In this document: one piece after another, positions 9,347 through 19,297 of the stretch
Position numbering within the stretch: position 1 is the first letter of the stretch
Layout: every line of letters begins with the position of its first letter
Source of the DNA: Sphingobacteriales bacterium
Lineage (GTDB): Bacteria; Bacteroidota; Bacteroidia; Chitinophagales; UBA2359
Assembly: GCA_016711295.1 (NCBI GenBank)
Contig: JADJTE010000001.1
Location: 186,001 to 250,000 of the forward strand
Direction: 5' to 3'
Length of the DNA stretch: 64,000 nucleotides
The notes under the pieces: model-generated
The model's database searches: none
What the model was told of the DNA's origin: nothing
What the model saw: the letters and a program-made list of their open reading frames with translations, nothing else
Made by a program: the position numbers and the translations under genes

Positions 9347-9778
9347 GGCTTTATAGATAAACGAAAATTATTCATGTATAATCATCATATTTTTACAATT
9401 TTAGACTCCGAGACAAGAAGCCGTTTTAACAAAAGACTTTTTTGATTTTAAAATACATGAATGATTGACAATTAACACATTACAAATTTTAATTAAATTT
9501 AATCAGCAATTTTCGGTATTAAAATTTAACAATTTGTATTCTGTTCATAGTAAGCAAAATATAAAATTATTAGTTTTTTATTAAAATTTTTACAATAAAT
9601 TTGAACTGCTCACTTTCAGTGCGTTATATAATGTAAATTGTTTAATACTGTAAATGACTGATTCTAAGGTCGCTGCAAATCTAACAAATTATTTCTTCGG
9701 TATTACATAATTGACTATTTTTTTTCAACTGAAAAATTTTTGCTCGTGTCACCGCTGTTTTGTTTGACCGATAACAAT
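9347..9778. other. AT-rich divergent intergenic region
   Basis: About 430 bp between the divergent aminopeptidase and rsmE genes. It is very AT-rich with no credible ORF and presumably holds both promoters; only the rsmE -7 element is obvious. Confidence 0.5.
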
Positions 9779-9786
9779 TACCTTTG
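9779..9786 (+). promoter_or_regulatory. -7 promoter element of rsmE
   Basis: TACCTTTG (TAnnTTTG), 29 nt upstream of the GTG start of rsmE. Confidence 0.6.
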
Positions 9787-9815
9787 CGCATCTGCAAGCC
9801 CTATCCCACAATTCT

Positions 9816-10523
9816 GTGCCTATTTTTTACGCCCCCCAAATTGCCAACGGCACCTATCAGTTAGATGAAACCGATAGCAAGCACTGCGTACAAGTGTTGC
9901 GCCACCAAGCAGGCGACAACATTGTGCTTGCTGACGGCAAAGGCTGGTTTTACGAAGCCCGTATTAGTGCGCTACACCCCAAACGCTGTGGTTTTGAGCT
10001 GGTTCGCCAATGGCGCGACCCGCAAGCTATGCCCGCAGACTTGCATATAGCTAGAGCACCACACAAAAACATAGCACGCTTCGAGTGGTTTTTAGAAAAA
10101 GCTACCGAAATAGGCATCAGCCATATAACCCCCTTGCTGACAACCCGCACCGAGCGCAGCGAACTACGCCTCGACCGATTAGAAAAAATTATGATTGCGG
10201 CAATGAAACAAACAGGCAAGGCTACTTTGCCGAACCTATACCCACCTGCCAAATTTGCGCCTTTCATTGCCCAAAGCACCGCTACTCAATATCCTATCCA
10301 TTGTATAGCGCATATAGCCCCACACAACCCACACCTAAGTACGGTGTATGAACGCGGCAAAAACGCGCTGTTGCTCATAGGTCCCGAAGGCGATTTTACG
10401 CCCGATGAAGTACAAACTGCTACCGCTGCTGGCTTTGCGCCTGTTTCGTTGGGCAACAGCATATTGCGGGTCGAGACGGCGGGTGTTTTTGTATGTAGTT
10501 TGGTACAAATCGCCAATGCCTAA
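9816..10523 (+). CDS. rsmE: 16S rRNA m3U1498 methyltransferase RsmE
   Basis: A 235-aa SPOUT methyltransferase that methylates U1498 of 16S rRNA. Visible landmarks are the N-terminal PUA-like part (HCVQVLRHQAGDNIVLADGKG) and EKATEIGISHITPLLTTRTE. The knot region LLLIGPEGDFTPDE and SLGNSILRVETAGVF follow. The start codon is GTG at 9816. It lies 32 nt before the SDR gene and is probably cotranscribed with it. Confidence 0.95.
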   Translation: MPIFYAPQIANGTYQLDETDSKHCVQVLRHQAGDNIVLADGKGWFYEARISALHPKRCGFELVRQWRDPQAMPADLHIARAPHKNIARFEWFLEKATEIGISHITPLLTTRTERSELRLDRLEKIMIAAMKQTGKATLPNLYPPAKFAPFIAQSTATQYPIHCIAHIAPHNPHLSTVYERGKNALLLIGPEGDFTPDEVQTATAAGFAPVSLGNSILRVETAGVFVCSLVQIANA

Positions 10524-10555
10524 ACCATTAGAAATTAGACACTCCCATTTCCTCT

Positions 10556-11329
10556 ATGTTTGCTCCTCAACTATTTAGCGATAAAACAGTATTTGTTACT
10601 GGCGGCGGCAGCGGTATCGGTATGGCTATTGCCCGCCATTTTTTACAAGCAGGTGCTACGGTGTGCATTGCCTCGCGCAAGGAAGACCGCATCATGGCTG
10701 CCCAAGCCGAACTAAGCCAATATGGGCTATGCCATGCCCTTGTACTTGACATCAGACAACCCGACGCGGTAGCCGCTGCCGCCGAAGTGGTGCGGCAATT
10801 GTGTGGCAAACTCGATATCTTGGTCAATAACGCAGGCGGGCAATTTCCGTCTCCTGCCGAAGCCATTTCTATCAACGGTTGGAATGCAGTTATCAATACC
10901 AACCTCAACGGTACGTTTTATATGACGCGGCAAATGGCCAATTCATTTTTTATACCCCAAAAAAGTGGTTGTATTGTCAATATCATCGCCAATATCTACA
11001 AAGGTTTTCCGGGCATGTCGCACACAGGGGCTGCGCGGGCAGGCGTTGATAACCTGACCAAATCCTTAGCCGTTGAGTGGGCTGCACACCAGATTAGGGT
11101 CAATGCCGTAGCACCGGGCATTATTCTGTCGACGGGTTTGGACAATTACCCGCCCGAATTTCTCCAAGACATCAGCGACAAGATACCACTCCAACGCTTG
11201 GGCACTACGGACGAAGTGGCACACCTGACCTTGTTTCTGGCAAGCCCAATGGCGGCATTTATCACCGGCGAAACCGTATATATCGACGGCGGGCAACGTC
11301 TGTGGGGCGATATATGGAAAATTGGGTAA
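10556..11329 (+). CDS. SDR-family oxidoreductase, trans-2-enoyl-CoA reductase (PECR)-like
   Basis: A 257-aa short-chain dehydrogenase/reductase. The cofactor loop TGGGSGIG and the NNAGG motif are present. The usual YxxxK catalytic pair is replaced: HTGAARAGVDNLTKSLAVEW aligns Thr and Arg with the usual Tyr and Lys. The same stretch and the following RVNAVAPG closely resemble peroxisomal trans-2-enoyl-CoA reductases, which share this substitution pattern. The C-terminal FITGETVYIDGGQ is standard. Enoyl-CoA reduction is therefore more likely than alcohol dehydrogenation, but the substrate is not proven. Confidence 0.8.
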   Translation: MFAPQLFSDKTVFVTGGGSGIGMAIARHFLQAGATVCIASRKEDRIMAAQAELSQYGLCHALVLDIRQPDAVAAAAEVVRQLCGKLDILVNNAGGQFPSPAEAISINGWNAVINTNLNGTFYMTRQMANSFFIPQKSGCIVNIIANIYKGFPGMSHTGAARAGVDNLTKSLAVEWAAHQIRVNAVAPGIILSTGLDNYPPEFLQDISDKIPLQRLGTTDEVAHLTLFLASPMAAFITGETVYIDGGQRLWGDIWKIG

Positions 11330-11521
11330 GCCTCTAAAAGATTTGTTCAAAGCTAAACAGATTGGTAATCGTTTAGGTGGTATGATTTTTAAATTTCGGC
11401 AATAAATTTTGGTAAATGCTGCTTGGTAGCAAGGGCGCAAGCAAGATGTTCACGTTGTTTTTTTACTAAAAACAAAAAACCAAACCAATAGTTACCATTC
11501 GCAGTATCATATTGTAGCGGT

Positions 11522-14500
11522 TTATTCAAACTCCAAGAGCAAATCGCGGGCATCGGTGATGCTTTTGATGCCGTCGCGCACGAGCATAAAATTCTTGTCG
11601 GTTTGTTTGAAATGCCACATCTTGGCGTGGCGTTGGGCGTATTGCAATATCTGCTGGAAAGTGGGCGATTGGTAATAGGACGACTCTTGGTTTTCGACAA
11701 AATAACAGCGCAATTTGCGATTTTTGAGTATTACGCGCTCAAATCCTAAGCGTTTGGCTACCCAGCGCAGCCTAACGCCGTTAAACAACTCTTTGACCTG
11801 ATGCGGTATACTGCCAAATCGGTCTTGCAATTCGTTCTGAAATTTTAGTAGTGCTTCTTCCGTATCTATATTATCCAAGCGATTGTAGAGGCTAAATCGC
11901 TCGGCGGTACTATTGACATATTGGTCGGGAATCAGCATTTCTAGGTCGGTTTCTATGGCACATTCGGTCACAAATTTGCGTTCTTGGTGGATTTCTTCTT
12001 CAAAAACGTCTTTAAAGTCGCTGCTTTTGAGTTCTAAGATAGCTTCGTTCAGTATTTTTTGGTACATATCGAAGCCTATATCTACGATAAAACCGCTTTG
12101 TTCGCCGCCCAGCAGGTCGCCTGCGCCGCGTATGTCCAAATCGCGCATGGCTATTTGGAAACCGCTACCTAATTCGGAAAATTGCTCGATAGAGCGCAGG
12201 CGTTTGCGCGAGTCTTCGGGCAGGACGTGCATCGACAATGTGACTAAGTAGCAAAATGCCTTTCGGTTAGAGCGTCCCACGCGTCCGCGCAATTGGTGCA
12301 AATCGCTCAACCCAAATTGGTGGGCATTGTGTATAAACATCGTATTGGCATTGGATACGTCCAAACCTGTCTCGACAATATTAGTCGAAACCAACACGTC
12401 GTATTTGCCATTTATAAATGACATCATGCGTTCTTCTAATTCGTCATTGTGCATTTGCCCGTGCGCCATTCCGACATCTACGTCGGGGCATAGGCGGCGT
12501 ATCATATTAGCGATTTCGGGTAGGTCGCTCACGCGGTTGTGTACAAAAAACACTTGCCCACCTCGGTATACTTCAGATTGTATGGCATCGCGTATTTTAT
12601 TGTGGTCGTCAAATTTGATAATTTCGGTCTGAATGGGCTGTCGGTTAGGTGGTGGCGTAGTCATGATGCTCATATCGCGTGCGTTCATGAGCGAGAATTG
12701 TAGGGTGCGCGGTATGGGGGTAGCCGTAAGGGTAAGCGTATCGACATTTATTTTCATTTCGCGCAATTTTTCTTTGGCAGCTACGCCAAATTTTTGTTCT
12801 TCGTCAATCACCAATAAGCCCAGGTCTTTAAATTTGACCGATTTGCCCAGCAGCGCGTGCGTTCCGATAATCACATCTATTTTTCCTTGTGCTACGTCTT
12901 CGATGGTCTCGCGGCGTTCCTGGCAGTTTTGAATCGGTTGATATAATCGATTCGGCAGGGATATTCTTTGAGTCGGTCGCTAAATGTCTTGTAGTGTTGC
13001 AGTGCTAATATAGTAGTGGGTACTAATATGACAACTTGTTTGCTATCAGCTATGGCTTTGGCAGCCGCCCGCACTGCAATTTCGGTTTTTCCAAAACCCA
13101 CGTCGCCGCATATCAACCTATCCATTGGATAGAATGCTTCCATATCTTTTTTTACGTCTTGAGTAGCTCGCACTTGGTCGGGTGTATCTTCGTAAATAAA
13201 AGAGGCTTCGAGTTCGGTTTGCAAATAGGTATCGGGTGCGTAGGCAAATCCTTTGGCGGCTTTTCGTTGGGCATATAATCGTATCAGGTCGGTGGCAATG
13301 GCTTTTATCTGTCGTTTGGCTTTTCGCTTGGTGGCTTCCCAGGCATCGCTGCCTATTTTGTTTATTTTGGGTGGTTTGCCGTCTTTGCCTACATATTTCG
13401 ATACTTTGTGTAGCGAATTAATACTTACATATAATACGTCGTTGTCTTTATATACCAAGCGTATAGCTTCTTGTAGTTGCCCACCCACGTTTATTTTTTC
13501 TAATCCCGTATAGATGCCTACGCCGTGGTCGAGGTGCGTCACATAGTCGCCGGGCTGTAAATCGCGCAATAGCCTTACGGTCATTGCTTTTTCTTTCGAG
13601 TAGCCTTGTTTGATTTGGTATTTGTGGTAACGGTCAAAAATTTGGTGGTCGGTGTAGCAGGCTATATTTAGTTGTCGGTCGATGAATCCGGTATGTAGGG
13701 CTTCGGTCAGCAGTTCGTATTGGAAATGAGCTTTTAGGTCGTCGAAAATGCCTACAAATCGTTTGGCTTGCAGCTCGCTGCCCGCAAAAAGATAATTTGC
13801 GATACCTCGTTGTTGGTTGGCGAGTAGGTCTTTGGTGAGCAGGCTAAAATTTTTGTTGAACGAAGGCTGCGGACTTGCTTGAAATGTATAGCTGCTGCCG
13901 TCGGCAAAATAGCGGTGTGTGCCAAATTCGACGATGCCGTATTGGAGCAAATCGCGCAGCAAATCGTCTGAATTGATAAACGTATCGGTGTCTTTGGCAA
14001 ACAATACGTCTTCGTCTAAATTAGGCTCGCGGCGGAGTGTCTCGGCTACAAATAGGGCTTTTTCGTAGCATTTTTGGTTGATAGCCAACATACCTTCCAA
14101 ATCTTTGACCCAAACTACTGTCTGGTCGGGCATCAGGCGCAGGAGCGAAGTTTTTTCGCGGCTATCAAATTGGGTTTGTATATTGGGTATAATAGTCACT
14201 TGCGGCACCTTTTTGACCGACAATTGCGTGAGCGGGTCAAACACGCGGATAGATTCGACCTCATCGCCAAATAATTCGATGCGATAAGGCAGGTCGTTGC
14301 CAAATGAATATATGTCGATGATGCCGCCGCGCACCGAAAACATGCCCGGTTCATAGACAAAATCGGCATAGGCAAAACCGTAGGTTGTCAATACTTCGGC
14401 TGCCCAAGTGCTGTCAAAGGTTTCGCCAACTACGATATGCAAAGTATTTTTTTGTAGGGCTTTTGAGTTGACTACTTTCTCGAATAGAGCTTCGGGATAG

Positions 14501-14883
14501 GTGACTACCAATTCGCCTGATGTATAAGAATTGAGCAGATGCGCTACTGTTTCGGCACGTAACAATACATTTGCCTTGCTGATGTCGTCTAATTCGCCGG
14601 GTTTTTTGAACGAATCGGCAAAAAACAATACGTCTTTTTTTTCAAGTATCGTTTTTAGGTCATTTTCGAAATAGGCGGCATCTTCTTTGCTCTCCAAAAT
14701 AAATAAATGCGACTGCGGCGCAGCCCAATACGTAGCAGCAGCCACAAATGCTTGCTGCGCACCTACCAGCCCCTGCAAGTAAGCCCGCGATTGTGCCAAC
14801 TGAAAACCTGAACTCAATTGCTGCACTTGGGGCATAGCAGCATATAGTTCTAATAATTGCCTGAGATGTGATGTGGGATTCAT
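11522..14883 (-). pseudogene. mfd: Transcription-repair coupling factor Mfd, one frameshift
   Basis: Mfd displaces stalled RNA polymerase and recruits UvrA. The reconstructed product of about 1120 aa has the normal length. The N-terminal UvrB-like part includes YEPGMFSVRGGIIDIYSFG. The RNAP-interacting domain has DYVTHLDHGVGIYTGLEK, and the helicase domain has the Walker A region RLICGDVGFGKTEIA and LTLTATPIPRTL. The TRCF C-terminal domain follows. The frame breaks once near 12930, where KTAKERRETIEDV would be expected. The start at 14883 (MNPTSHLRQLL) is preferred over the longer frame because the upstream part has no homology. Confidence 0.93.
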
Positions 14884-15024
14884 ACCCCGCAAAAGTAGCG
14901 TTTTTTGCCGATAGCACCAAACAAGTAGCCCCGCAACCCATAAGCTACTGCACAAAGCAGCAAAAACTGATAGAAATCACTTATCGGCATGAGCTTAATC
15001 ATTGCACAGTTCAATAAATCTTGC

Positions 15025-15032
15025 TAATTTTG
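15025..15032 (+). promoter_or_regulatory. -7 promoter element of the CBS protein gene
   Basis: TAATTTTG matches TAnnTTTG, 44 nt upstream of the ATG at 15077. Confidence 0.5.
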
Positions 15033-15076
15033 CACCATCAAATCAATAATTTCTTATCCAAACTCATCTTTATTAC

Positions 15077-15502
15077 ATGAACAAGCACACCAAAATAACA
15101 ACGCTGATGAGCGACCATGTTATCGTTGCCAATTTGAACAATACATTTTCGCAAGTTTGCCGTTTGTTTACCGAACATTCCTTGCATCACTTGCCCGTCG
15201 TTGATGAGCAAGGAAACCCCATCGGCATTATCAGCCCGCGCGACGTACTCAATGCCTACCGATACCAAATGCCCGAAGGCGTATTGGCAACCGACACCGA
15301 AAGTATCGACCGACATATCAGTATCAGCAACCTAATGACCGCTAACCCCACTACCTTAGAAGAGGAAGATACCGTAGCCGACGCTGCTGCCATGTTTGCT
15401 ACACACCCCTACCAAGCCGTGCCCGTAGTAAACAGCGCAGGTGGTGTGGTGGGTATTTTTACGACCCGCGATTTGGTCAAATTTTTTGCCCAATACGACT
15501 AA
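15077..15502 (+). CDS. Tandem CBS-domain protein
   Basis: A 141-aa cytoplasmic protein made only of two CBS domains. CBS1 contains HHLPVVDEQGNPIGIISPRD and CBS2 contains QAVPVVNSAGGVVGIFTTRD. Stand-alone CBS pairs bind adenine nucleotides and often sense energy state; the partner is unknown. A strong terminator follows at 15579. Confidence 0.9.
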   Translation: MNKHTKITTLMSDHVIVANLNNTFSQVCRLFTEHSLHHLPVVDEQGNPIGIISPRDVLNAYRYQMPEGVLATDTESIDRHISISNLMTANPTTLEEEDTVADAAAMFATHPYQAVPVVNSAGGVVGIFTTRDLVKFFAQYD

Positions 15503-15578
15503 ACCCATACCTCGCACCGATACTGATAGCACAAAAATTAGGATAGCTGAGGTATTGCTATCGGTTGCAGCAATCAAA

Positions 15579-15624
15579 TAAAGCCCTGTCAAGTTTTTTT
15601 AAAAAACCTGATAGGGCTTTTTTC
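15579..15624 (+). terminator. Rho-independent terminator of the CBS gene
   Basis: AAGCCCT-GTCA-GTTTTTTT pairs with AAAAAAC-TGA-AGGGCTT and is followed by a T run. Confidence 0.85.
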
Positions 15625-15975
15625 GTAGCCTACGATGTAAATAGTAGCTACGGATATACCCAAGAACCACCTTCAAAGCATTTTAACGGTTTTATTATGA
15701 ACACGATTAAAATGGTATTCTGCACAACACGAACCGTCAAGCACAAATCCAAAAATTGGATTGGGAACTTTTATACCCTTTTTTTTGTTTCTTTTTACGT
15801 AAAGCATAGACACGACAAAGCAGCCGCGTTTGAAACACTATTCAACGAGGCTGCTTAGAACGATGCCATGATAGGCACAAATTTGCTAGGGGCTTTCCTA
15901 TAAAAGGAGAAACTTAGTTAAATTGGTACTACTCAATAGGCATTAAAGCCTATACAGCAGAACACAACATAGGTC
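15625..15975. other. Gene-free interval
   Basis: About 350 bp with one 97-codon open frame that begins inside the terminator stem and resembles no family known to me. I see no other signals. Confidence 0.4.
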
Positions 15976-16233
15976 TTAGCCTTTTTTAAATTTGGAATAT
16001 TTGTTTTGAAATTTCTCGATACGACCTGCCGTATCTACAAATTTCATTTTGCCCGTAAAGAAAGGGTGTGACGCACTCGAAATTTCGAGTTTGATGAGCG
16101 GATACGTATTGCCATCTTCCCAAACGGTGGTTTCGCGGGAGTTAGCAGCCGAACGGCTCAAAAACGATACATCGCAAGAGAAGTCTTTAAAGACGACAAA
16201 GCGGTAATTTTCGGGGTGAATACCTTTTTTCAT
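15976..16233 (-). CDS. rpmE2: 50S ribosomal protein L31 type B
   Basis: bL31 proteins bind the 50S subunit near the intersubunit bridge. MKKGIHPENYRFVVFKDFSC and SHPFFTGKMKFVDTAGRIEKF are characteristic; the zinc-binding CxxC pair of type A L31 is absent, so it is type B. An open frame extends 12 codons upstream, but the -7 element at 16257-16264 lies inside that extension. The true start is therefore the ATG at 16233, giving 85 aa. Confidence 0.95.
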   Translation of the reverse strand: MKKGIHPENYRFVVFKDFSCDVSFLSRSAANSRETTVWEDGNTYPLIKLEISSASHPFFTGKMKFVDTAGRIEKFQNKYSKFKKG

Positions 16234-16256
16234 ATCGAAATCAATATTTTGGGCTG

Positions 16257-16264
16257 CAAAGGTA
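16257..16264 (-). promoter_or_regulatory. -7 promoter element of rpmE2
   Basis: Reads TACCTTTG on the minus strand, 24 nt upstream of the rpmE2 ATG; it decides the start codon. Confidence 0.6.
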
Positions 16265-16432
16265 GGCATTATATCCGATAAATTGTAGCACCGAACAACG
16301 AATTTTTTTTATTTCTATTTATATTGCACTTTTTTGAGATTACTATCAGACATGGTTATTTTTATTTTTAAATTAATAATATCAAAAAAACAATACATCT
16401 ACTTATCTACATATAATTATTATAACTTCATT

Positions 16433-16901
16433 ATGAAATGGCGAACTTTTAACGGCGAGCAAATTGCATCTATCCAAACTGCGGTCGAAAAAGCCATCTT
16501 GCGCGAAACGGCTGCGGGCAACAAACTCAAGTGTGCATTGAGTGCCCGACTCGCAGGTGCGCTGCGACGGTGCCGAGTTTGCAACGGTTATTGTATTCTT
16601 GCGCGAGAAACGCGGCGGTTTTATGTACGTAAGTACCGACCGCATCGCTCGAACCTTATCGCTCAAAGAACGTATGCTAACCGAAGTGTCTATGTCTATC
16701 AGCATTGCCTACGACCTCTGCAACTTGTTAGACCGATACAATATTGACCTCGAAGTGCATGCCGACATCAATACGAACCCCCAATTTGAATCGAATGTTG
16801 CGCTCAAAGAAGCCATCGGTTATATCTTGGGTATGGGCTTCGCTTTCAAAGCCAAGCCCGATGCCTTTGCCAGCTCTTCTTGCGCCGACAAATTGGTCTA
16901 A
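16433..16901 (+). pseudogene. YkuK-like (DUF458) RNase H-fold protein, one frameshift
   Basis: Starts MKWRTFNGEQIASIQTAVEK. After a shift near 16535-16545 it continues PDSQVRCDGAEFATVIVFLR, then MYVSTDRIARTLSLKERMLTE. The C-terminus (DLEVHADINTNPQFESNVAL, GYILGMGFAFKAKPDAFASS) is typical of the DUF458/YkuK family. The family has a ribonuclease-H-like fold and unknown function. The shift destroys the segment expected to read as VCIGxDSQV. Confidence 0.75.
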
Positions 16902-16991
16902 ATAACAATTTTTATCCACAACTTTTGGGCAATGTGCGCTTAGTACCGCTAAGTGCGCATTGTCCAAATAGTTTTTTTGGGCAAAATACCT

Positions 16992-16999
16992 TATCTTTG
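16992..16999 (+). promoter_or_regulatory. -7 promoter element of glpD
   Basis: TATCTTTG, 20 nt before the ATG at 17020; it supports that start over an upstream TTG at 17008. Confidence 0.55.
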
Positions 17000-17019
17000 C
17001 CTCTCTTTTGATAGCTATT

Positions 17020-18930
17020 ATGTCTGTTTTTCAACCCCACTTATCGGCATTAGGACGCGCCGCTACCATCGAATCGATAGCCCGTACTAAGCCCAACACA
17101 CCCATATTTGACATCATCGTCATAGGTGGCGGCATTACGGGCGCGGGCATTGCCTTAGATGCAGCCTCGCGCGGGCTAAAAACCTTGCTCCTCGATATGC
17201 AAGATTTCAGCGCAGGCACAAGCAGCCGCTCGACCAAACTCATACACGGCGGCTTGCGATACCTCAAACAAGGCGACGTAAAACTCGTGCAAGAAGTAGG
17301 GCAAGAGCGTGCTTTGCTGCACCAAAACGCGCCTCATATCGTAAAGCCTAAAAAAATGTTGCTGCCTATCATACAAGAAGGCTCTTTGGGCAAATATTCT
17401 ACCTCTTTCGCGTTGTTTGTCTACGACCTCATTGCGGGCGTTGCCTATAAAGAATGGCGCACTATGCACGACAAAGCCGAAACCGAACAATTAGAACCCC
17501 TACTGCGCCGCGATATTTTGATAGGCGGCGGTATGTATTTTGAATACCAAACAGACGATGCCCGACTAACCATAGAAGTGCTGAAAAGTGCAGTCAAATT
17601 TGGTGCCGTATGCCTTAACTATGCCCAAGTAGCAGGTCTGGAATATGATGAAAAAGGCAAACTGTGCGGCGTGAAAATAGTAGATAAATTAGAAGGCAAA
17701 GCCTTCTGTGCCTACGCCCCTCATATAGTTAATGCCGCAGGACCTTGGGTAGATGACGTGCGCCGCCGCGACCACGCTATCAGTGGCAAACACTTGCGCC
17801 TAACTAAGGGCGTGCATATTGTCATACCCTACCACAAACTGCCCTTGCAGCAAGCCACCTACTTCGATGTAAAAGACGGACGTATGGTTTTTGCTATTCC
17901 GCGCGGCAACAACCTATATATCGGCACTACCGATACCGACCATACAGCCCGACCCGAACGCCCCGAAACCACAGCTGCCGATGTACGCTATTTGCTCGAC
18001 GCAGCTAACGATATGTTCCCCGATGCCCACCTAAGCACCGACGACGTATTATCGAGTTGGGCGGGAGTGCGCCCGCTCATACAAGAAGAGGGCAAATCAC
18101 CCTCGGAAGTATCGCGCCGCGATGAGATTTTTTATGCCCCCAGCGGCATGATTACCATAGCAGGCGGAAAACTGACCGGATTTCGCAAAATGGCAGAACG
18201 AACCGTAGACGAAGTAATCAAACTGCGCAGCAAAAATAGGAATATTACCACCTGCATGACCGATAAAATAAAACTATCAGGCGGCAATTTTGCAAGCCCC
18301 GAAGCGTTTGAGCAGTATGTAGCCGAACTAACGCAAATAGCATCAGACAAAGGCATTGACAGCGAACAAATTGTCGAACTCACCAATAAATATGGCAAAA
18401 ACACCGATACCATACTGCATATTTTTGACGAACAAAACGAACTACCCGCTGACAAACGCAAAAAAAATCGGACTGTTACCGAACGATTGCTGCTCGCCGA
18501 ACTGCATTATGGCATACATTATGAAATGGTTTGTACCCTGAGCGACTTTCTGGTACGCCGCACAGGTAGGCTATATTTCGACCGCCCCAATATAGCCCAA
18601 TACCGAACCTTGTTGCTCGACGAAATGAGACAACTGCTGGGTTGGAATCGCACCCAAACCCAAGAAGCCGATACCGAATTTGAACAAGAATACCAAGCAG
18701 TAGTAGCATTCCGACAAAACACCGACCAGCCCGACGACGCACCACTCATCAACCGAACCGAGCGCGAAACACCGCATACCCTCAACTCGCTCCTCGCCGA
18801 CCTAAGCCCCGACCTACTCAAAAATGTAACAGATAATATCCAAAACACCGACCAAAGCCCATCAGACAAAAGCAGCAGTATTTATCAATATATCGGCGAT
18901 TTAGTAGGGCGGTTTAGGCGGTATCTATAA
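17020..18930 (+). CDS. glpD: FAD-dependent glycerol-3-phosphate dehydrogenase
   Basis: Membrane-associated flavoenzyme oxidising glycerol-3-phosphate to DHAP and feeding electrons to quinones. The FAD dinucleotide loop IIVIGGGITGAGIALDAASR is near residue 35. Family signatures are FSAGTSSRSTKLIHGGLRYL, VNAAGPWVDDV, YIGTTDTDH and SSWAGVRPLIQEEGKSPSEV. The C-terminal cap contains a LAELHYGIHYEMVCTLSDFL region. After about residue 560 there is a polar tail of about 75 residues (rich in Asp, Thr, Gln) not usual in the family. No glpF or glpK is adjacent. Confidence 0.93.
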   Translation: MSVFQPHLSALGRAATIESIARTKPNTPIFDIIVIGGGITGAGIALDAASRGLKTLLLDMQDFSAGTSSRSTKLIHGGLRYLKQGDVKLVQEVGQERALLHQNAPHIVKPKKMLLPIIQEGSLGKYSTSFALFVYDLIAGVAYKEWRTMHDKAETEQLEPLLRRDILIGGGMYFEYQTDDARLTIEVLKSAVKFGAVCLNYAQVAGLEYDEKGKLCGVKIVDKLEGKAFCAYAPHIVNAAGPWVDDVRRRDHAISGKHLRLTKGVHIVIPYHKLPLQQATYFDVKDGRMVFAIPRGNNLYIGTTDTDHTARPERPETTAADVRYLLDAANDMFPDAHLSTDDVLSSWAGVRPLIQEEGKSPSEVSRRDEIFYAPSGMITIAGGKLTGFRKMAERTVDEVIKLRSKNRNITTCMTDKIKLSGGNFASPEAFEQYVAELTQIASDKGIDSEQIVELTNKYGKNTDTILHIFDEQNELPADKRKKNRTVTERLLLAELHYGIHYEMVCTLSDFLVRRTGRLYFDRPNIAQYRTLLLDEMRQLLGWNRTQTQEADTEFEQEYQAVVAFRQNTDQPDDAPLINRTERETPHTLNSLLADLSPDLLKNVTDNIQNTDQSPSDKSSSIYQYIGDLVGRFRRYL

Positions 18931-18939
18931 AAAAAATGG

Positions 18940-19150
18940 GTAACTATTTAGGCAGTTTCTTCGCTCAGTTATTCATTAGACTTCTTGCGAAAGTAAAAAA
19001 TCGAAAATTTAGCCTTACATTTGGGAAATGCAGAAATTACCTTAATCGTTTCTTAAAATGCCGTAGGCATGTTATATTGGTAGCATCAGGCAGATACCAT
19101 TCTTAGAATGCCGTAGGTATGGCATTTAACAGTAGGATTGTATTTTGCGC
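18940..19150 (+). repeat. MITE-like family B, copy lacking the right end
   Basis: Starts with the terminal GTAACTATTTAGGC and carries the family core, including two GCCGTAGGCAT-type mini-hairpins (about 19058 and 19110). The right terminus CTAAATAGTTAC is missing. It lies directly after the glpD stop. Confidence 0.7.
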
Positions 19151-19297
19151 TGATATTTCTTTGCCTAGATTCAAGTAGTAAATGCGACATTGTTTAGTTG
19201 GCTTTGATGCAAGTTTTTGCGTCGCGGTCATATTATATTAATAAGATAAATATTTATAATAAATAAAATATATACAACACTAAAAACATTAACGAAT

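Noticed and set aside
15565..15858. 97-codon open frame on the + strand after the CBS gene
   Set aside because: It begins inside a strong terminator stem, has no promoter or plausible ribosome-binding context and resembles no family.
16236..16269. Upstream ATG at 16269 as the start of L31
   Set aside because: The promoter -7 element lies within that extension and the family starts at MKKGIHP.
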